Counted from the first letter of the stretch, positions 35,146 to 46,372 are shown. The stretch: 64,000 nucleotides of DNA from Micromonospora zingiberis (GCF_004331455.1 NZ_SJJR01000013.1:1-64000); one strand, 5' to 3'. Translations and numbers: made by a program. The notes: generated by a model from the letters alone, not told the origin.

Positions 35146-35222
35146 GCGCCCCAGTTCGTGATCCCAGCAGCCTGGCAACCCACGAGGGTCGGGCGTGGTG
35201 GTGCCTCGTGGGTGTAGGGCGC
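35146..35222 (+). ncRNA. Candidate structured RNA with SAM-clan riboswitch-like core
   Basis: On the plus strand a closing stem GCGCCC/GGGCGC (35146-35151, 35217-35222) encloses CCAGcagcCTGG (35164-35175) and a 10-bp stem ACCCACGAGG/CCTCGTGGGT (35178-35187, 35204-35213). The single-stranded pieces resemble the GGCAACC...GGTGCC core of SAM-I/SAM-IV riboswitches, but the fold is not a full match. The downstream gene on this strand is the PRC-barrel protein, not a methionine gene. The opposite strand would place it upstream of the cimA leader. Low confidence. Confidence 0.3.
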
Positions 35223-35301
35223 AGCGCACGGGGTAGGAGTTTTCGGGACAACGAACCACGTACCTCCGAGACGACTATCCAGTCGAGGCAGGAGAGATCC
35301 C

Positions 35302-35760
35302 ATGGACAGGCTCGACCAGAACGCCACCCATGCCACGCCGGATCCGGCGCTGCGCGCCGTCGATCAGGACGTTGTCGTCGGCGGCAGCCCCGCCGGTGCC
35401 TTCAACCCGTGGAGCTACCGCGACGACGCCGGGGTCGCCGGCACCAACCTGATCGGCTACAAGGTCGAGGCCAGTGACGGCTCGATCGGCAAGATCGACG
35501 GCGACAGCAGCGAGGTCAACGCCAGTTACCTGGTCGTCGACACCGGCCCGTGGATCTTCGGCAAGAAGGTCATGCTGCCGGCCGGCACCGTCAATCACGT
35601 CGACCACGACGAGCAGAAGGTCTACGTCGACCGCAGCAAGGACCAGATCAAGGCGGCACCGGAGTACGACGAGACGGCCAGCGACCCGGCGTACCGGGAC
35701 AAGCTCGGCGGGTACTACAACGACACCTACGCCGCGACCCCGCCCGGCGGTCTCCGGTAA
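35302..35760 (+). CDS. PRC-barrel domain protein
   Basis: A 152-residue cytoplasmic protein. A PRC-barrel occupies about residues 46-112 (NLIGYKVEASDGSIGKIDGD, YLVVDTGPWIFGKKVMLPAG, VDHDEQKVYVDRSKDQIKAA), followed by a short acidic tail with YNDTYAATPPGG. Stand-alone PRC-barrel proteins of this type occur in many actinomycetes, often as stress-related proteins of unknown function. GGAGAGA precedes the ATG at the usual distance. Confidence 0.88.
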   Translation: MDRLDQNATHATPDPALRAVDQDVVVGGSPAGAFNPWSYRDDAGVAGTNLIGYKVEASDGSIGKIDGDSSEVNASYLVVDTGPWIFGKKVMLPAGTVNHVDHDEQKVYVDRSKDQIKAAPEYDETASDPAYRDKLGGYYNDTYAATPPGGLR

Positions 35761-35832
35761 AGGCACCCTGACACACGGCCTCGGTGTGAACGGCCGGTGG
35801 GAGTCCGTCCCGCCGGCCGTTACCGTGTCCGA

Positions 35833-36573
35833 ATGGACGCGATCGAGGACAAGCGCAGGATTCCCTTCACCGCGATGTTCAACTTCCGGGACGTCGGCGG
35901 CTACCGCGGCCTGGACGGGCGAACCGTCCGCTCCAGCCGGCTGTACCGCTCCGACTCGCTGCACCGGATGGACGCCGCGGACCAGGACGCGTTCCGGGCG
36001 CTCGGCGTACGCACCGTCATCGATCTGCGCCGTCCGCAGGAGGTCGAACGGTACGGCCGCGTCCCCGAGTTCCCCGGCCTCGCCTACCGGCACATCCACC
36101 CGGAACACGCGGCGTGGGAGGAGCAGCCGTACCAGCAGGGCCGCGATCTGGCCCGCTACCTCGCCGACCGGTACGCCGACCTGGCCCGCACCGGCACCGC
36201 CGGGCTCGCCGAGGCGATCGGCCTGATCGCCGACAGCGCCAACGCGCCGGTGGTGGTGCACTGCGTCGCGGGCAAGGACCGCACCGGCATCGTCTGCGGC
36301 CTCACCCTCGCGGTGCTCGGCGTGGACGATGCCGAGATCGCCGCGGACTACGCGTTGAGCACCGAGGCGTCGCAACGGTTCGCCGCCTGGGTCGCCACCG
36401 CCCATCCCGAGGTGCCGGAGCTGCCCGCCCCGTACCTGTCCTCACCGGCCGAGACGATGCGGCTGTTCCTGGCCGAGATCCGCGAGGGGCACGGCTCGGT
36501 CGACGACTACCTGCGGCACGCCGGGGTCACCGACGACCAACTCGCCGCCCTGCGCACCCACCTGCTCGACTAG
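35833..36573 (+). CDS. Tyrosine-protein phosphatase (PTPLP/LipA-like)
   Basis: A 246-residue phosphatase. The signature HCVAGKDRTG (HC-x5-R) is near residue 140, and the N-terminus has FNFRDVGGYRGLDGRTVR, YRSDSLHRMDAADQDAFRAL and TVIDLRRPQEVERYG, typical of the actinobacterial tyrosine/phosphoinositide phosphatase family. ATG 35833 is favoured over the in-frame codon at 35797, which would add a basic run. It is convergent with ilvE, with a long hairpin between. The physiological substrate is unknown. Confidence 0.9.
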   Translation: MDAIEDKRRIPFTAMFNFRDVGGYRGLDGRTVRSSRLYRSDSLHRMDAADQDAFRALGVRTVIDLRRPQEVERYGRVPEFPGLAYRHIHPEHAAWEEQPYQQGRDLARYLADRYADLARTGTAGLAEAIGLIADSANAPVVVHCVAGKDRTGIVCGLTLAVLGVDDAEIAADYALSTEASQRFAAWVATAHPEVPELPAPYLSSPAETMRLFLAEIREGHGSVDDYLRHAGVTDDQLAALRTHLLD

Positions 36574-36582
36574 GTTCTATCT

Positions 36583-36638
36583 CGCGGATCTTGGTGCGAA
36601 ACGACCCCCATGAAGGCCGTTTCGTACCAAGATCCGCG
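36583..36638. repeat. CGCGGATCTTGG long palindrome between convergent genes
   Basis: CGCGGATCTTGGTGCGAAACG (36583-36603) pairs with its complement at 36618-36638 over 21 bp with one G-T mismatch and a 14-base loop. It lies between the phosphatase and ilvE stops and could terminate both. The core GATCTTGGTAC sequence recalls a palindrome I associate with Micromonosporaceae intergenic regions; unverified. Confidence 0.7.
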
Positions 36639-36649
36639 GCTACGACATC

Positions 36650-37747
36650 TCAGAGCACGCGGTGGACCCAGTTGTGGGGGTCGGCGGCCTTGCCGCGTTG
36701 CAGGTCGGCCAACTGCTGGCGCAACGCCATCGTGACCGTGCCGGGTGCGCCGCCGCCGATGGTGAACTCGCCCTCGGGGAACCGCACCCGACCGATGGGG
36801 GTGATCACCGCGGCGGTGCCGCAGGCGAAGACCTCCCGCAGCCGGCCGCTGGCGGCGTCCGCCTGCCAGTCGGCGAAACTCACCGGCCGCTCCTGCACCG
36901 CGTGCCCGGCCGCCGCGGCCAGGGTGAGCACCGACTCCCGGGTGATGCCGGGCAGGATCGTGCCGGTCAGCGGCGGGGTCGCCACCGAGCCGTCGTCGTA
37001 GACGAAGAAGACGTTCATGCCGCCCAACTCGTCGACGTACCGGCGCTCCACGGCGTCGAGGAAGACCACCTGCTCGCAGCCGTGCTCGGCGGCCTCGGCC
37101 TGCGCGGCCAGCGAGGCCGCGTAGTTACCGCCGCACTTCGCCGCGCCGGTGCCCCCGGGCGCGGCCCGGGTGTAGTCGGGCGAGACCCAGACCGTCACCG
37201 GCTTGACCCCACCGGCGAAGTACGCGCCCACCGGCGAGGCGATCACCACGTAGAGGTACTCGTTGGCCGGCCGGACGCCGAGGAAGACCTCGCTGGCGAA
37301 CATGAACGGCCGCAGGTAGAGGCTGCCCTCCGCACCCTCCGGAATCCACTCACGGTCGATCTCGATCAGCCGCTGCAACGAGTCGACGAAGGTCTGCTCG
37401 GGCAGCGCCGGCATGGCCATCCGGGCCGCCGAGGTGTTGAACCGGGCCGCGTTGGCGTACGGCCGGAACATCGTCACCCCGCCGTCGGCCGTGCGGTACG
37501 CCTTCATCCCCTCGAAGATCTCCTGCGCGTAGTGCAGCACCGCGCTGGCCGGGTCCATCGGGATCGGCCCACGGGCCTCGACCCGGGCGTCGTACCAGCC
37601 CTTGCCGTCGGCGTAGCGGATGGTGACCATGTGGTCGGTGAACACCCGGCCGAACCCGGGGTTGGCCAGCAGCGCGGCCCGGTCGGCGGCGGATACCGGC
37701 GCGGGATTCGGACGGGTCTCGAAGTCGAGCTTGTCACCACCGCTCAT
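36650..37747 (-). CDS. ilvE: Branched-chain amino acid aminotransferase
   Basis: A 365-residue fold-type IV PLP enzyme performing the last transamination to Leu, Ile and Val. Landmarks: [38 protein letters not shown], the Schiff-base Lys in [25 protein letters not shown], and [17 protein letters not shown] 37747 starts [13 protein letters not shown]; an upstream in-frame Met (37777) is less likely. It lies in a cluster with leuB, serA, cimA and ilv genes on the same strand. Confidence 0.96.
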   Translation of the reverse strand: MSGGDKLDFETRPNPAPVSAADRAALLANPGFGRVFTDHMVTIRYADGKGWYDARVEARGPIPMDPASAVLHYAQEIFEGMKAYRTADGGVTMFRPYANAARFNTSAARMAMPALPEQTFVDSLQRLIEIDREWIPEGAEGSLYLRPFMFASEVFLGVRPANEYLYVVIASPVGAYFAGGVKPVTVWVSPDYTRAAPGGTGAAKCGGNYAASLAAQAEAAEHGCEQVVFLDAVERRYVDELGGMNVFFVYDDGSVATPPLTGTILPGITRESVLTLAAAAGHAVQERPVSFADWQADAASGRLREVFACGTAAVITPIGRVRFPEGEFTIGGGAPGTVTMALRQQLADLQRGKAADPHNWVHRVL

Positions 37748-37970
37748 CGCGCTGACCTCCCTGAGGGATGACGGCATGCGCCGACCGCACGCCGGAAACA
37801 GTTTTGTGCCAGAAAACTTACCCCGAACGCCCGTTCAGCGGGTAGGTCGACCGGTGGGTGGCGCTGGACGACGCCGGGGTCGGGGCCGGCTGGTCAACGT
37901 GGGTCGCCGCGACCGGGACCCGTGGGCTCCCGGTACGCCGTCTTGCCCCCGATGGCCTGCGGCGATCGAC

Positions 37971-39002
37971 TCAGGCGGCTACCTGGGCCGCGATCCGGTC
38001 GCCCACCTCGGCGGTGCGTACGGCTCCGCCCGGCGTACGGCTGGCCAGTTCCGCGCCGACCGCGGCGGTGATCCGGGCCGCCGCGTCGGCGTGCCCGAGC
38101 TGGTCGAGCAGCAGCGCGCCGGAGAGCACGGCGGCGACCGGGTCGGCCACCCCACGCCCGGCGATGTCCGGTGCGGAGCCGTGCACCGGCTCGAACATCG
38201 ACGGGTACGTCCCGTCGGGGTTGATGCTGCCGCTGGCGGCCAGGCCGATTCCGCCGGTCACCGCGGCGGCGATGTCGGTGAGGATGTCACCGAAGAGGTT
38301 GTCGGTGACCACCACGTCGTAGCGCTGGGGCTGGGTGACCAGGAACATCGCGGCGGCGTCGACGTGCTGGTACTCGGTGGTCACGTCCGGGTGTTCGGCG
38401 GCGACCGCCGCGAAGGTGCGGGCCCACAGCGAGCCGGCGTGGGTGAGCACATTGGTCTTGTGCACCAGGGTCACCTTGCGCCGCTCCCGACGCCGGGCCC
38501 GGGCGAAGGCGTCACGGACCACCCGTTCCACGCCGTGCCGGGTGTTCAGGCTCTCCTCGGTGGCGACCTCGGCCGGGGTGTCGCGGTGCAGCGTGCCACC
38601 GGCGCCGGCGTACAGCCCCTCGGTGCCCTCGCGGACGACCACCAGGTCCACCTCGCCGGGCTTCACCGTGGCCAGCGGACTGGTCACCGCGGGCCAGAGC
38701 CGCGACGGGCGCAGGTTGACGTACTGGTCGAAGGAGAAACGCAGCTTGAGCAGCAGGCCCCGCTCCAGCACACCGGGCGGGACGGTGGGATCGCCGACCG
38801 CGCCGAGCAGGATGGCGTCGTGCCCGGCCAGCTCGGTCAAAACCGAGTCGGGCAGCACCTCGCCGGTGCGGTGGTAACGTGCCGCGCCGAGGTCGTACTC
38901 GGTCGCCTCGACCCCGGGCAGCACCGCATCGATGACCTTGCGGGCCTCCGCGACCACCTCGGGTCCGATCCCGTCCCCGGCCACCACCGCGATCCGTGCC
39001 AC
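37971..39002 (-). CDS. leuB: 3-isopropylmalate dehydrogenase
   Basis: A 343-residue NAD-dependent oxidative decarboxylase of leucine synthesis. Landmarks: [30 protein letters not shown] with substrate-binding Arg, [33 protein letters not shown] with Mg-binding Asp, and [17 protein letters not shown]. The start is GTG 39002, with AAGGAG nine bases upstream. The 223 bases between leuB and ilvE hold no gene. The gene is divergent from the ApbE-like gene. Confidence 0.96.
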   Translation of the reverse strand: MARIAVVAGDGIGPEVVAEARKVIDAVLPGVEATEYDLGAARYHRTGEVLPDSVLTELAGHDAILLGAVGDPTVPPGVLERGLLLKLRFSFDQYVNLRPSRLWPAVTSPLATVKPGEVDLVVVREGTEGLYAGAGGTLHRDTPAEVATEESLNTRHGVERVVRDAFARARRRERRKVTLVHKTNVLTHAGSLWARTFAAVAAEHPDVTTEYQHVDAAAMFLVTQPQRYDVVVTDNLFGDILTDIAAAVTGGIGLAASGSINPDGTYPSMFEPVHGSAPDIAGRGVADPVAAVLSGALLLDQLGHADAAARITAAVGAELASRTPGGAVRTAEVGDRIAAQVAA

Positions 39003-39220
39003 GTCCGTCAGCTCCTTCGCTCGTATCGGCTCGACGGTACGCCGCCGTCTCGCCCCCCGGTACGAGTGTTCCACTTTTCGGGAATTGGAACGCACAGCAG
39101 CTTCTCAGCCTCCGCTCATGCTGCCGTCATCTGCACTGCTTAACGTGAGCGCCGACGGGCCGGCCAGGCCCGGACGACCAGCACCAGGGCGCGGCTGGAC
39201 GTCGAGGAAGGGCGGACGCG

Positions 39221-40066
39221 ATGTGGGCCGACGAGCAGCCACGTACCCGCTGGGTCGACCCGGCGACCTTCCGCTACCGCCGGCCAGACCTGCGGTTGGG
39301 CACCCGCGATCCGCGTCCTGACCGGGCCGGCCTGGTGGCCGGCGACCGGCTCGCCGTGCGGCACACCGTACGCACCTCGACCGCCGAGTACACCCTGCTG
39401 CTGAACGCGCCGCCCTGGCTCGGCCGACGCGGCGCCGGCGAGGCCCTGCGGGACGCGGTGGCCGAACTCCGGGCGATCGACCTCACCTACGGTCCGAACC
39501 GCCCGGAGAGCCTGGTGTCCCGGCTACGCCGGGGCGAGATCAGCCCGGAGTTCTATCCGCCACTGGCGGATCTGGTGGACCGGTGCAGCGCGATGCGGGC
39601 CGCCACCGACGGCTGGTTCGACGCCTGGGCGGTGCCCGGCGGGTTCGATCCCGGTGGCCTGCTCGGCGGGTGGGCGGTCGAGCGGGCGGCGGCCCGGCTG
39701 CGCGCCGCCGGCATCCACGACTACGCCGTGCTCACCGGCGCCGACCTGGTGGTACGCGGTCACGCCGGGCACGGTGGCCCGTGGCGGGTCGCCGTGCACC
39801 ACCCGACCGACCGGCGCCGGCCGCCCCTGGTGCTGGAGATGACGGCGGGCGCGATCGGCACGTCGGGGGTCACCGGGCGGCGGGGACACGTGGTGGACCC
39901 GAAAACCGGTGAACCGGCCGAGCAGATGGTCGCCGCCACTGTGGTGGGACCGGACCTCGCCATCGCCGACGCCTACGCCACCGCGCTGTACGCCGCGGGC
40001 CCGACCGGGCTGAGCTGGTTCCGTTCCGGATCGGACTACCGCGCCCTCATCGCCACCGACCGCTGA
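39221..40066 (+). CDS. ApbE-family FAD:protein FMN transferase
   Basis: 281 residues, on the short side for ApbE. The core motifs are present: AIGTSGVTGRRGHVVDPKTG and the C-terminal AIADAYATALYAAGPTG with the metal-binding Asp/Thr region, plus LADLVDRCSAMRAATDGWFD. No signal peptide or lipobox is visible, unlike many ApbE lipoproteins, so it is probably cytoplasmic. It would transfer FMN to a threonine on a partner flavoprotein, but no obvious partner is nearby. Confidence 0.85.
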   Translation: MWADEQPRTRWVDPATFRYRRPDLRLGTRDPRPDRAGLVAGDRLAVRHTVRTSTAEYTLLLNAPPWLGRRGAGEALRDAVAELRAIDLTYGPNRPESLVSRLRRGEISPEFYPPLADLVDRCSAMRAATDGWFDAWAVPGGFDPGGLLGGWAVERAAARLRAAGIHDYAVLTGADLVVRGHAGHGGPWRVAVHHPTDRRRPPLVLEMTAGAIGTSGVTGRRGHVVDPKTGEPAEQMVAATVVGPDLAIADAYATALYAAGPTGLSWFRSGSDYRALIATDR

Positions 40067-40474
40067 ACCCGCCCACGCACCCGAGGCGAGCCTGTTCGGT
40101 CGCGGGCGGCGCTCCACCGTCGGGATCGCCGCGACGCGACGACCGGCCGCCGTCAGAGTGGAATCTCCATCGTGGAGGGACAGCGATCGGCCTCCACAGT
40201 CGCGGCAACGACCGTGGAGGCCGGTCGACGACGAGTGCGCATGGCTCGCGCAATCGAGGGGTGCGGGCCGGTCGGTCGGACGTCGACCTCGTCACCCGAA
40301 GACGGGCCGGCGTCACAGGCTCGGCCAGAAACCGCATACGTACGCTATCGAATCGACGCGATTCGCGGCAAGGGTTCCACAGAGGACCATCCGTCCCGGT
40401 CCGGCCGACTCACCGGCTGCCCTGTGGTAGGGCCATTTTCGACAAGGTGAACCGCAGATGGCACGCTGTCGGCC
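40067..40474. other. 408-base intergenic stretch after the ApbE gene
   Basis: No credible gene. It contains CGGCCTCCAC (40188-40197) and GTGGAGGCCG (40214-40223), a 10-bp hairpin that may end the ApbE transcript. Further copies of the TCCAC/GTGGA motif occur around 40165-40180. The overlapping open frames on both strands look like Arg/Pro/Gly-rich shadows. Confidence 0.5.
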
Positions 40475-40834
40475 GTGAGTTTCGATCTGAGCGTGTGGGC
40501 CCTGGCGGACGGGGCGACGCCTGAGGACGTGCGAGCGGCGGTGCTGCGGTGCCGGGAGGGCCAGCACGGCAAGCGCCAACCGGATCCACGGGTGGTGGCC
40601 TTCTACCGGGCGATCACCGCCAGCTATCCCGACCGGCCGGCGGTCCCCGGGACGCCCTGGGCAGTGACGCCGCTGCACGCGGCAGCCGACCACGTCGAGC
40701 TGAACCTGGATCCTGGCTGCGCCGACCAGGTGCTGCTCGACATCGAACGGCTGGCCGGAGAGCACCGGCTGATGCTCTTCGACGCCCAGGACGGCTCGGT
40801 CTACCCGCCGCCGGCAGCTCGGCTGCCCGGCTGA
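40475..40834 (+). CDS. Small hypothetical protein
   Basis: 119 residues starting GTG 40475 (VSFDLSVWALADGATPEDVRAAVLRCREG, LLDIERLAGEHRLMLFDAQD). A cytoplasmic alpha/beta protein with GC3 coding bias. I recognise no named family, although similar SFDLxVW proteins are widespread hypotheticals in actinomycetes. It converges with serA across a strong hairpin. Confidence 0.72.
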   Translation: MSFDLSVWALADGATPEDVRAAVLRCREGQHGKRQPDPRVVAFYRAITASYPDRPAVPGTPWAVTPLHAAADHVELNLDPGCADQVLLDIERLAGEHRLMLFDAQDGSVYPPPAARLPG

Positions 40835-40870
40835 CCCACCGGCCTCGGCACAACTGAAACGGGACGACGA

Positions 40871-40895
40871 GGGGCCCGGCCAAAGGCCGGGCCCC
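40871..40895. terminator. Bidirectional terminator between the hypothetical gene and serA
   Basis: GGGGCCCGGCC (40871-40881), AAA, GGCCGGGCCCC (40885-40895): a perfect 11-bp stem, 21 bases from the serA stop. Confidence 0.75.
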
Positions 40896-40915
40896 GTCGC
40901 CGTGTGCCTGGACTA

Positions 40916-42514
40916 CTACTCGTCGCGCAGGTCCGCCGCGCTGGCCGCGGTCGCGCCGATCGAGTCGGCCGCCGAGGTGAGCAGGTCGGCGCCGAGCGCC
41001 TGGTCGACGGTGAGGGTCATCAGCGTCTCGCCGCCGGCCTCCCGGCGGGCCACCTGCATCGCCGCGATGTTGATGCCGGCCTCGCCGAGCAGCGTACCGA
41101 CGGTGCCGACCACGCCCGGCCGGTCGACGTAGCGGAGGAAGAGCAGGATGCCCTCCGCCCCGATCTCCACGTCGAAGCCGTCCACCTCGGTCAGCTTGAG
41201 GATGTCCCGGGTGCCGGCCTGGGTCACGGTGCCGGAGACGCTGACGGTACGACCGTCGGGCAGCGCCCCCCGTACGGTGACCAGGACCGGGTGCTCCACG
41301 GTCTCGGTCTGGGTGGTCAGCGACACCTCGACACCACGCTGGGCGGCCAGGTGCGGCGCGTTGACGTAGGTCACCTGCTCCTCCACCACCGAGCTGAACA
41401 GGCCCTTGGTGGCGGCGAGCTTGAGCACCGAGACGTCGTGGTCGACGATCTCGCCGCGTACCTCGACGGTGACGCTGGCCGCGACGCCGCCGGCGACGGC
41501 GGTGAAGGCCCGGCCGAGCTTCTCGGCCAGCGGCAGCAACGGCCGCACGTCCTCGGCGACCACGCCGCCGGCCTGCACGTTGACCGCGTCCGGCACGAAC
41601 TCGCCCTGCAACGCCAGCTTGACGCTCTTGGCCACGGCCAGGCCGGCCTTGTCCTGCGCCTCGGCGGTGGAGGCGCCCAGGTGCGGGGTGGCCACCACGT
41701 TGTCGAAGGCGAACAGCGGCGAGGAGGTGCACGGCTCCTTGGCGTAGACGTCCACCCCGGCGCCGCCGACCCGGCCCTCGGCCAGCGCGTCGGCCAGCGC
41801 CTGCTCGTCGATCAGCCCGCCCCGGGCGGCGTTGACGATCCGTACGCCCGGCTTGACGATGGACAGTTCCTTCTCACCGATCAGGCCCACGGTCTCCGGG
41901 GTCTTCGGCAGGTGGATGGAGATGAAGTCGCTCTCCCGCAGCAACTCCTCCAGGCCGACCAGCCGCACCCCGAGCTGCGCGGCGCGGGCCGGCTGGATGT
42001 ACGGGTCGTACGCGATCAACCGGGTGCCGAAGGCGGCGATGCGGGACGCGAACAGGACACCGATGCGACCGAGGCCGACCACGCCGACGGTCTTGCCCTG
42101 GATCTCCACACCGGTGTACTTCGACCGCTTCCACTCCCCCGCCTTGAGCGCGGCGCTGGCGCTGGCGGTGTTGCGGGCGACCGCGAGCAACAGCGCCACG
42201 GCCTGCTCGGCCGCGGAGACGATGTTGGAGGTCGGAGCGTTGACGACCATGACGCCCCGCGCGGTGGCGGCCGGCACCTCGACGTTGTCCAGACCCACAC
42301 CCGCCCGGGCCACGACCTTGAGCCGGGGTGCGGCGGCGATCGCCTCGGCGTCGATCTGGGTGGCGCTGCGGACGATGACGGCGTTGGCCTCGGCGAGTGC
42401 GGAGAGCAGAGCCGGGCGGTCGGTGCCGTCGACGTGCCGGACGTCGAAGTCGTGGGCGAGCACCTCGATGGCGGCAGGGGCGAGTTCTTCGGCGATCAGT
42501 ACGACAGGAGTCAT
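40916..42514 (-). CDS. serA: D-3-phosphoglycerate dehydrogenase, long (ACT-containing) form
   Basis: 532 residues, catalysing the first step of serine synthesis. N-terminal catalytic/NAD domain with VVGLGRIGVLFASRIAAFG, then FISIHLPKTPETVGLIG and NAARGGLIDEQAL, and the catalytic His in ATPHLGASTAEAQ. It is followed by the allosteric substrate-binding domain and a C-terminal ACT domain (FLRYVDRPGVVGTVGTLLGE) that senses serine. This is the long actinobacterial form. It lies downstream of ilvC on the same strand, separated by a 19-bp hairpin. Confidence 0.96.
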   Translation of the reverse strand: MTPVVLIAEELAPAAIEVLAHDFDVRHVDGTDRPALLSALAEANAVIVRSATQIDAEAIAAAPRLKVVARAGVGLDNVEVPAATARGVMVVNAPTSNIVSAAEQAVALLLAVARNTASASAALKAGEWKRSKYTGVEIQGKTVGVVGLGRIGVLFASRIAAFGTRLIAYDPYIQPARAAQLGVRLVGLEELLRESDFISIHLPKTPETVGLIGEKELSIVKPGVRIVNAARGGLIDEQALADALAEGRVGGAGVDVYAKEPCTSSPLFAFDNVVATPHLGASTAEAQDKAGLAVAKSVKLALQGEFVPDAVNVQAGGVVAEDVRPLLPLAEKLGRAFTAVAGGVAASVTVEVRGEIVDHDVSVLKLAATKGLFSSVVEEQVTYVNAPHLAAQRGVEVSLTTQTETVEHPVLVTVRGALPDGRTVSVSGTVTQAGTRDILKLTEVDGFDVEIGAEGILLFLRYVDRPGVVGTVGTLLGEAGINIAAMQVARREAGGETLMTLTVDQALGADLLTSAADSIGATAASAADLRDE

Positions 42515-42731
42515 TGGTCCTCGTAGATGTCGTCAGAGCAGTCGGCCGGTGCGGTGGACGCTGCGCTGCGCCCGGCGCGTGCATGGGCCATGGCCGTCAG
42601 GTGCCGCCTGGAGCACCTACCCGCGATCGTAGGGGCCTGGCCGCCCGACGTGCCCCGGAGTACGGGGTGAGTGCCCTCACAAACCGGACGTGACGTGCGT
42701 GTTAACGATCGGTTAGCCAGCCCCGGACAGC

Positions 42732-42779
42732 ACGGCACCCGCACCCGACGTCGGGGAGAACGTCGGGTGCGGGTGCCGT
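42732..42779 (-). terminator. Strong terminator of the ilvBNC operon
   Basis: A perfect 19-bp stem, ACGGCACCCGCACCCGACG (42732-42750) with its complement at 42761-42779, loop TCGGGGAGAA. It lies 34 bases past the ilvC stop and well before serA. Confidence 0.82.
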
Positions 42780-42812
42780 TGGTGAAACTGCTCTCAGGCC
42801 GCCGAGGAAACC

Positions 42813-43874
<1,062 letters not shown>

Positions 43875-43909
43875 TCACCCGGCCCGCAGGCCGGCCGGGG
43901 CGGTGTGGG

Positions 43910-44425
43910 TCAGGCGGCCCGCAGGGCCGGACCGGCGGTGATCGCACGCGGACCGCGTCCGATCGCCACCAGGCCCGACTGGACCATTTCCTTGATGCCG
44001 AAGGGCTCAAGGTCGCGCAGCAGCGCGTCGAGCTTGTCGGGGGTGCCGGTGGCCTCGACGGTGAGGGTGTCCGGGGCCACGTCCACCACCCGGGCGCGGA
44101 ACAGGCTGACCGTCTCCAGGACCTGGCCCCGGGCGTTGCGGTCGGCACGGACCTTCACCAGCAGCAACTCCCGGGCGACCGAGGTCGACGGGTCCAGTTC
44201 GACGATCTTTAGCACGTTGACCAACTTGTTGAGCTGCTTGGTGACCTGCTCCAGCGGGGAGGACTCGGCGTTGACCACGATCGTGATCCGGGAGACGTCC
44301 GGATTCTCGGTCTCGCCGACGGCGAGACTGTCGATGTTGAAGCCGCGCCGGGAGAACAGCCCGGAGACCCGGGCCAGCACACCCGGCTTGTTCTCCACCA
44401 ACACCGAAAGCGTATGCATCGTCAT
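43910..44425 (-). CDS. ilvN: Acetolactate synthase regulatory subunit
   Basis: 171 residues with an N-terminal ACT domain (HTLSVLVENKPGVLARVSGL, NIDSLAVGETENPDVSRITI) that binds valine for feedback inhibition, and a C-terminal domain ending DLEPFGIKEMVQSGLVAIGR. Its ATG overlaps the ilvB stop by one base (TAATG), so translation is coupled. The long frame upstream is an ilvB shadow. Confidence 0.97.
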   Translation of the reverse strand: MTMHTLSVLVENKPGVLARVSGLFSRRGFNIDSLAVGETENPDVSRITIVVNAESSPLEQVTKQLNKLVNVLKIVELDPSTSVARELLLVKVRADRNARGQVLETVSLFRARVVDVAPDTLTVEATGTPDKLDALLRDLEPFGIKEMVQSGLVAIGRGPRAITAGPALRAA

Positions 44426-46290
44426 TAAATATCGTCCTCGTCGAAGACCGGGCGGACGCCGCGGGCGAACATGATCTCGTCGTTGCTGGTGCCGGCGGCG
44501 ACCATCGGCCAGACCATCGCGTCCTTGCCGACCACGAAGTCGATGACCACCGGCGCGTCGTTGATGGACATCGCCGCCTCGATCGTCTTGTCCACGTCCT
44601 CGGCGTTCTCGCAGCGCAGCCCGACGCAGCCGAGCGCCTCGGCCAGCTTGACGAAGTCCGGAATGCGGTGCTTGTGGGTACCGAGATCGGTGTTGGAGTA
44701 GCGCTCGCCGTAGAACAGGGTCTGCCACTGGCGGACCATCCCGAGGTTGCCGTTGTTGATCACGGCGATCTTGACCGGGATCCCTTCCAGCGCGCAGGTG
44801 GCCAGCTCCTGGTTGGTCATCTGGAAGCAGCCGTCGCCGTCGATCGCCCAGACCACCGTGTCGGGCTTGCCGACCTTGGCGCCCATCGCCGCCGGCACCG
44901 CGTAGCCCATGGTGCCGAGACCGCCGGAGTTGAGCCAGGTCTGCGGCTTCTCGTACGAGATGAACTGGGAGGCCCACATCTGGTGCTGGCCGACACCGGC
45001 GACGTAGATCGCGTCCGGCCCGGCGATCTCGCCCAGCCGCTTGATCACGTACTGCGGGGAGAGGGTGCCGTCGGAGGGCTCCTCGTAGCCCAGCGGATAG
45101 CGCTCGCGCAGGTCGTCGAGCTGCGTCCACCAGTCGGCGAGGTCGGCGACCCGCCCGGCCGCCCGCTCGGCGGTGACCGCCGCGAGCAACTCGTCGATGA
45201 CGTGCCGGGCGTCACCGACGATCGGCACGTCCGCGTGCCGGTTCTTGCCGATCTCGGCCGGGTCGATGTCGGCGTGCACCACCGTGGCGTCCGGCGCGAA
45301 CGAGTCCAGCTTGCCGGTGACCCGGTCGTCGAAGCGAGCGCCGAGCGCCACGATCAGGTCGGCCTTCTGCAACCCGTACACCGCGGCGACCGTGCCGTGC
45401 ATGCCGGGCATGCCCAGGTGCTGCTGGTGCGAGTCGGGGAAGGCGCCCAGGGCCATCAGCGTGGTCACCACCGGGATGCCGGTCAGCTCGGCCAGCCGGC
45501 GCAGCCCCTCGGTGGCACCGGCCTTGAGCACGCCACCGCCGACGTAGAGCACCGGCCGGCGGGCGTTGGTCATCAGCCGGGCCGCCTCGCGGATCTGCTT
45601 GCCGTGCGGGTGCATCGTCGGCCGGTAGCCGGGCAGGTCCAGGGTGGGCGGCCAGGCGAAGGTGGTCGGCGCCTGGAGAACGTCCTTGGGAATGTCCACC
45701 AGGACCGGGCCGGGTCGACCGGTCGAGGCCAGGTGGAACGCCTCGGCCAGCACGCGGGGAATCTCGCTGGCGTTCTGCACCAGGAAGTTGTGCTTGGTGA
45801 TCGGCAGCGTGATGCCCTGGATGTCCGCCTCCTGGAAGGCGTCGGTGCCGATCGCGGGACGGGCCACCTGGCCGGTGATCGCCACCAGCGGCACCGAGTC
45901 CATGTACGCGTCGGCGATCGGCGTCACCAGGTTGGTCGCGCCCGGGCCGGAGGTGGCGATGCAGACCCCGACCCGGCCGGTGGCCTGGGCGTAGCCGGTG
46001 GCCGCGTGCCCGGCGCCCTGCTCGTGGCGAACCAGGATGTGCCGGACGGTCGAGTCGTACAGCGGGTCGTACGCCGGCAGGATCGCCCCGCCGGGAATGC
46101 CGAAGACGACGTCGACGCCGAGCGCCTCCAGGGAGCGCACCAGCGAGCCGGCTCCGGAGACCTGAGCGGGGCGTACCGCCAGGGCCGGCGTGGCGGCGGC
46201 GCGGGCGTGGTCGGCGTCGCCCGTGGTCTCGGCGGCGTTACGGGCTCGCCGGACGGAGTGGGCGAGCGTCTCGGGCGTGGGTCTCGTCAT
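44425..46290 (-). CDS. ilvB: Acetolactate synthase catalytic subunit
   Basis: A 621-residue thiamine-pyrophosphate enzyme starting both Val/Leu and Ile branches. Landmarks: [20 protein letters not shown], the TPP Glu in [19 protein letters not shown], the FAD domain near the middle, and the TPP motif [20 protein letters not shown] then [15 protein letters not shown] 46290 is preferred; the in-frame extension to 46398 is the attenuator. First gene of ilvBNC, with leader-peptide attenuation upstream. Confidence 0.97.
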   Translation of the reverse strand: MTRPTPETLAHSVRRARNAAETTGDADHARAAATPALAVRPAQVSGAGSLVRSLEALGVDVVFGIPGGAILPAYDPLYDSTVRHILVRHEQGAGHAATGYAQATGRVGVCIATSGPGATNLVTPIADAYMDSVPLVAITGQVARPAIGTDAFQEADIQGITLPITKHNFLVQNASEIPRVLAEAFHLASTGRPGPVLVDIPKDVLQAPTTFAWPPTLDLPGYRPTMHPHGKQIREAARLMTNARRPVLYVGGGVLKAGATEGLRRLAELTGIPVVTTLMALGAFPDSHQQHLGMPGMHGTVAAVYGLQKADLIVALGARFDDRVTGKLDSFAPDATVVHADIDPAEIGKNRHADVPIVGDARHVIDELLAAVTAERAAGRVADLADWWTQLDDLRERYPLGYEEPSDGTLSPQYVIKRLGEIAGPDAIYVAGVGQHQMWASQFISYEKPQTWLNSGGLGTMGYAVPAAMGAKVGKPDTVVWAIDGDGCFQMTNQELATCALEGIPVKIAVINNGNLGMVRQWQTLFYGERYSNTDLGTHKHRIPDFVKLAEALGCVGLRCENAEDVDKTIEAAMSINDAPVVIDFVVGKDAMVWPMVAAGTSNDEIMFARGVRPVFDEDDI

Positions 46291-46372
46291 GGCGGTTGGC
46301 CTTCGGCTGGAGTGGGTTGGGCTGCTCACACTGTGTACGCGGGCGAGCCGCGTCCGATGGGTTCGACGGCAA

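Noticed and set aside
40047-40337. 96-codon minus-strand ORF in the gap after the ApbE gene
   Set aside because: Arg/Pro-rich, no ribosome site, and overlaps the end of the ApbE gene; no protein-like pattern.
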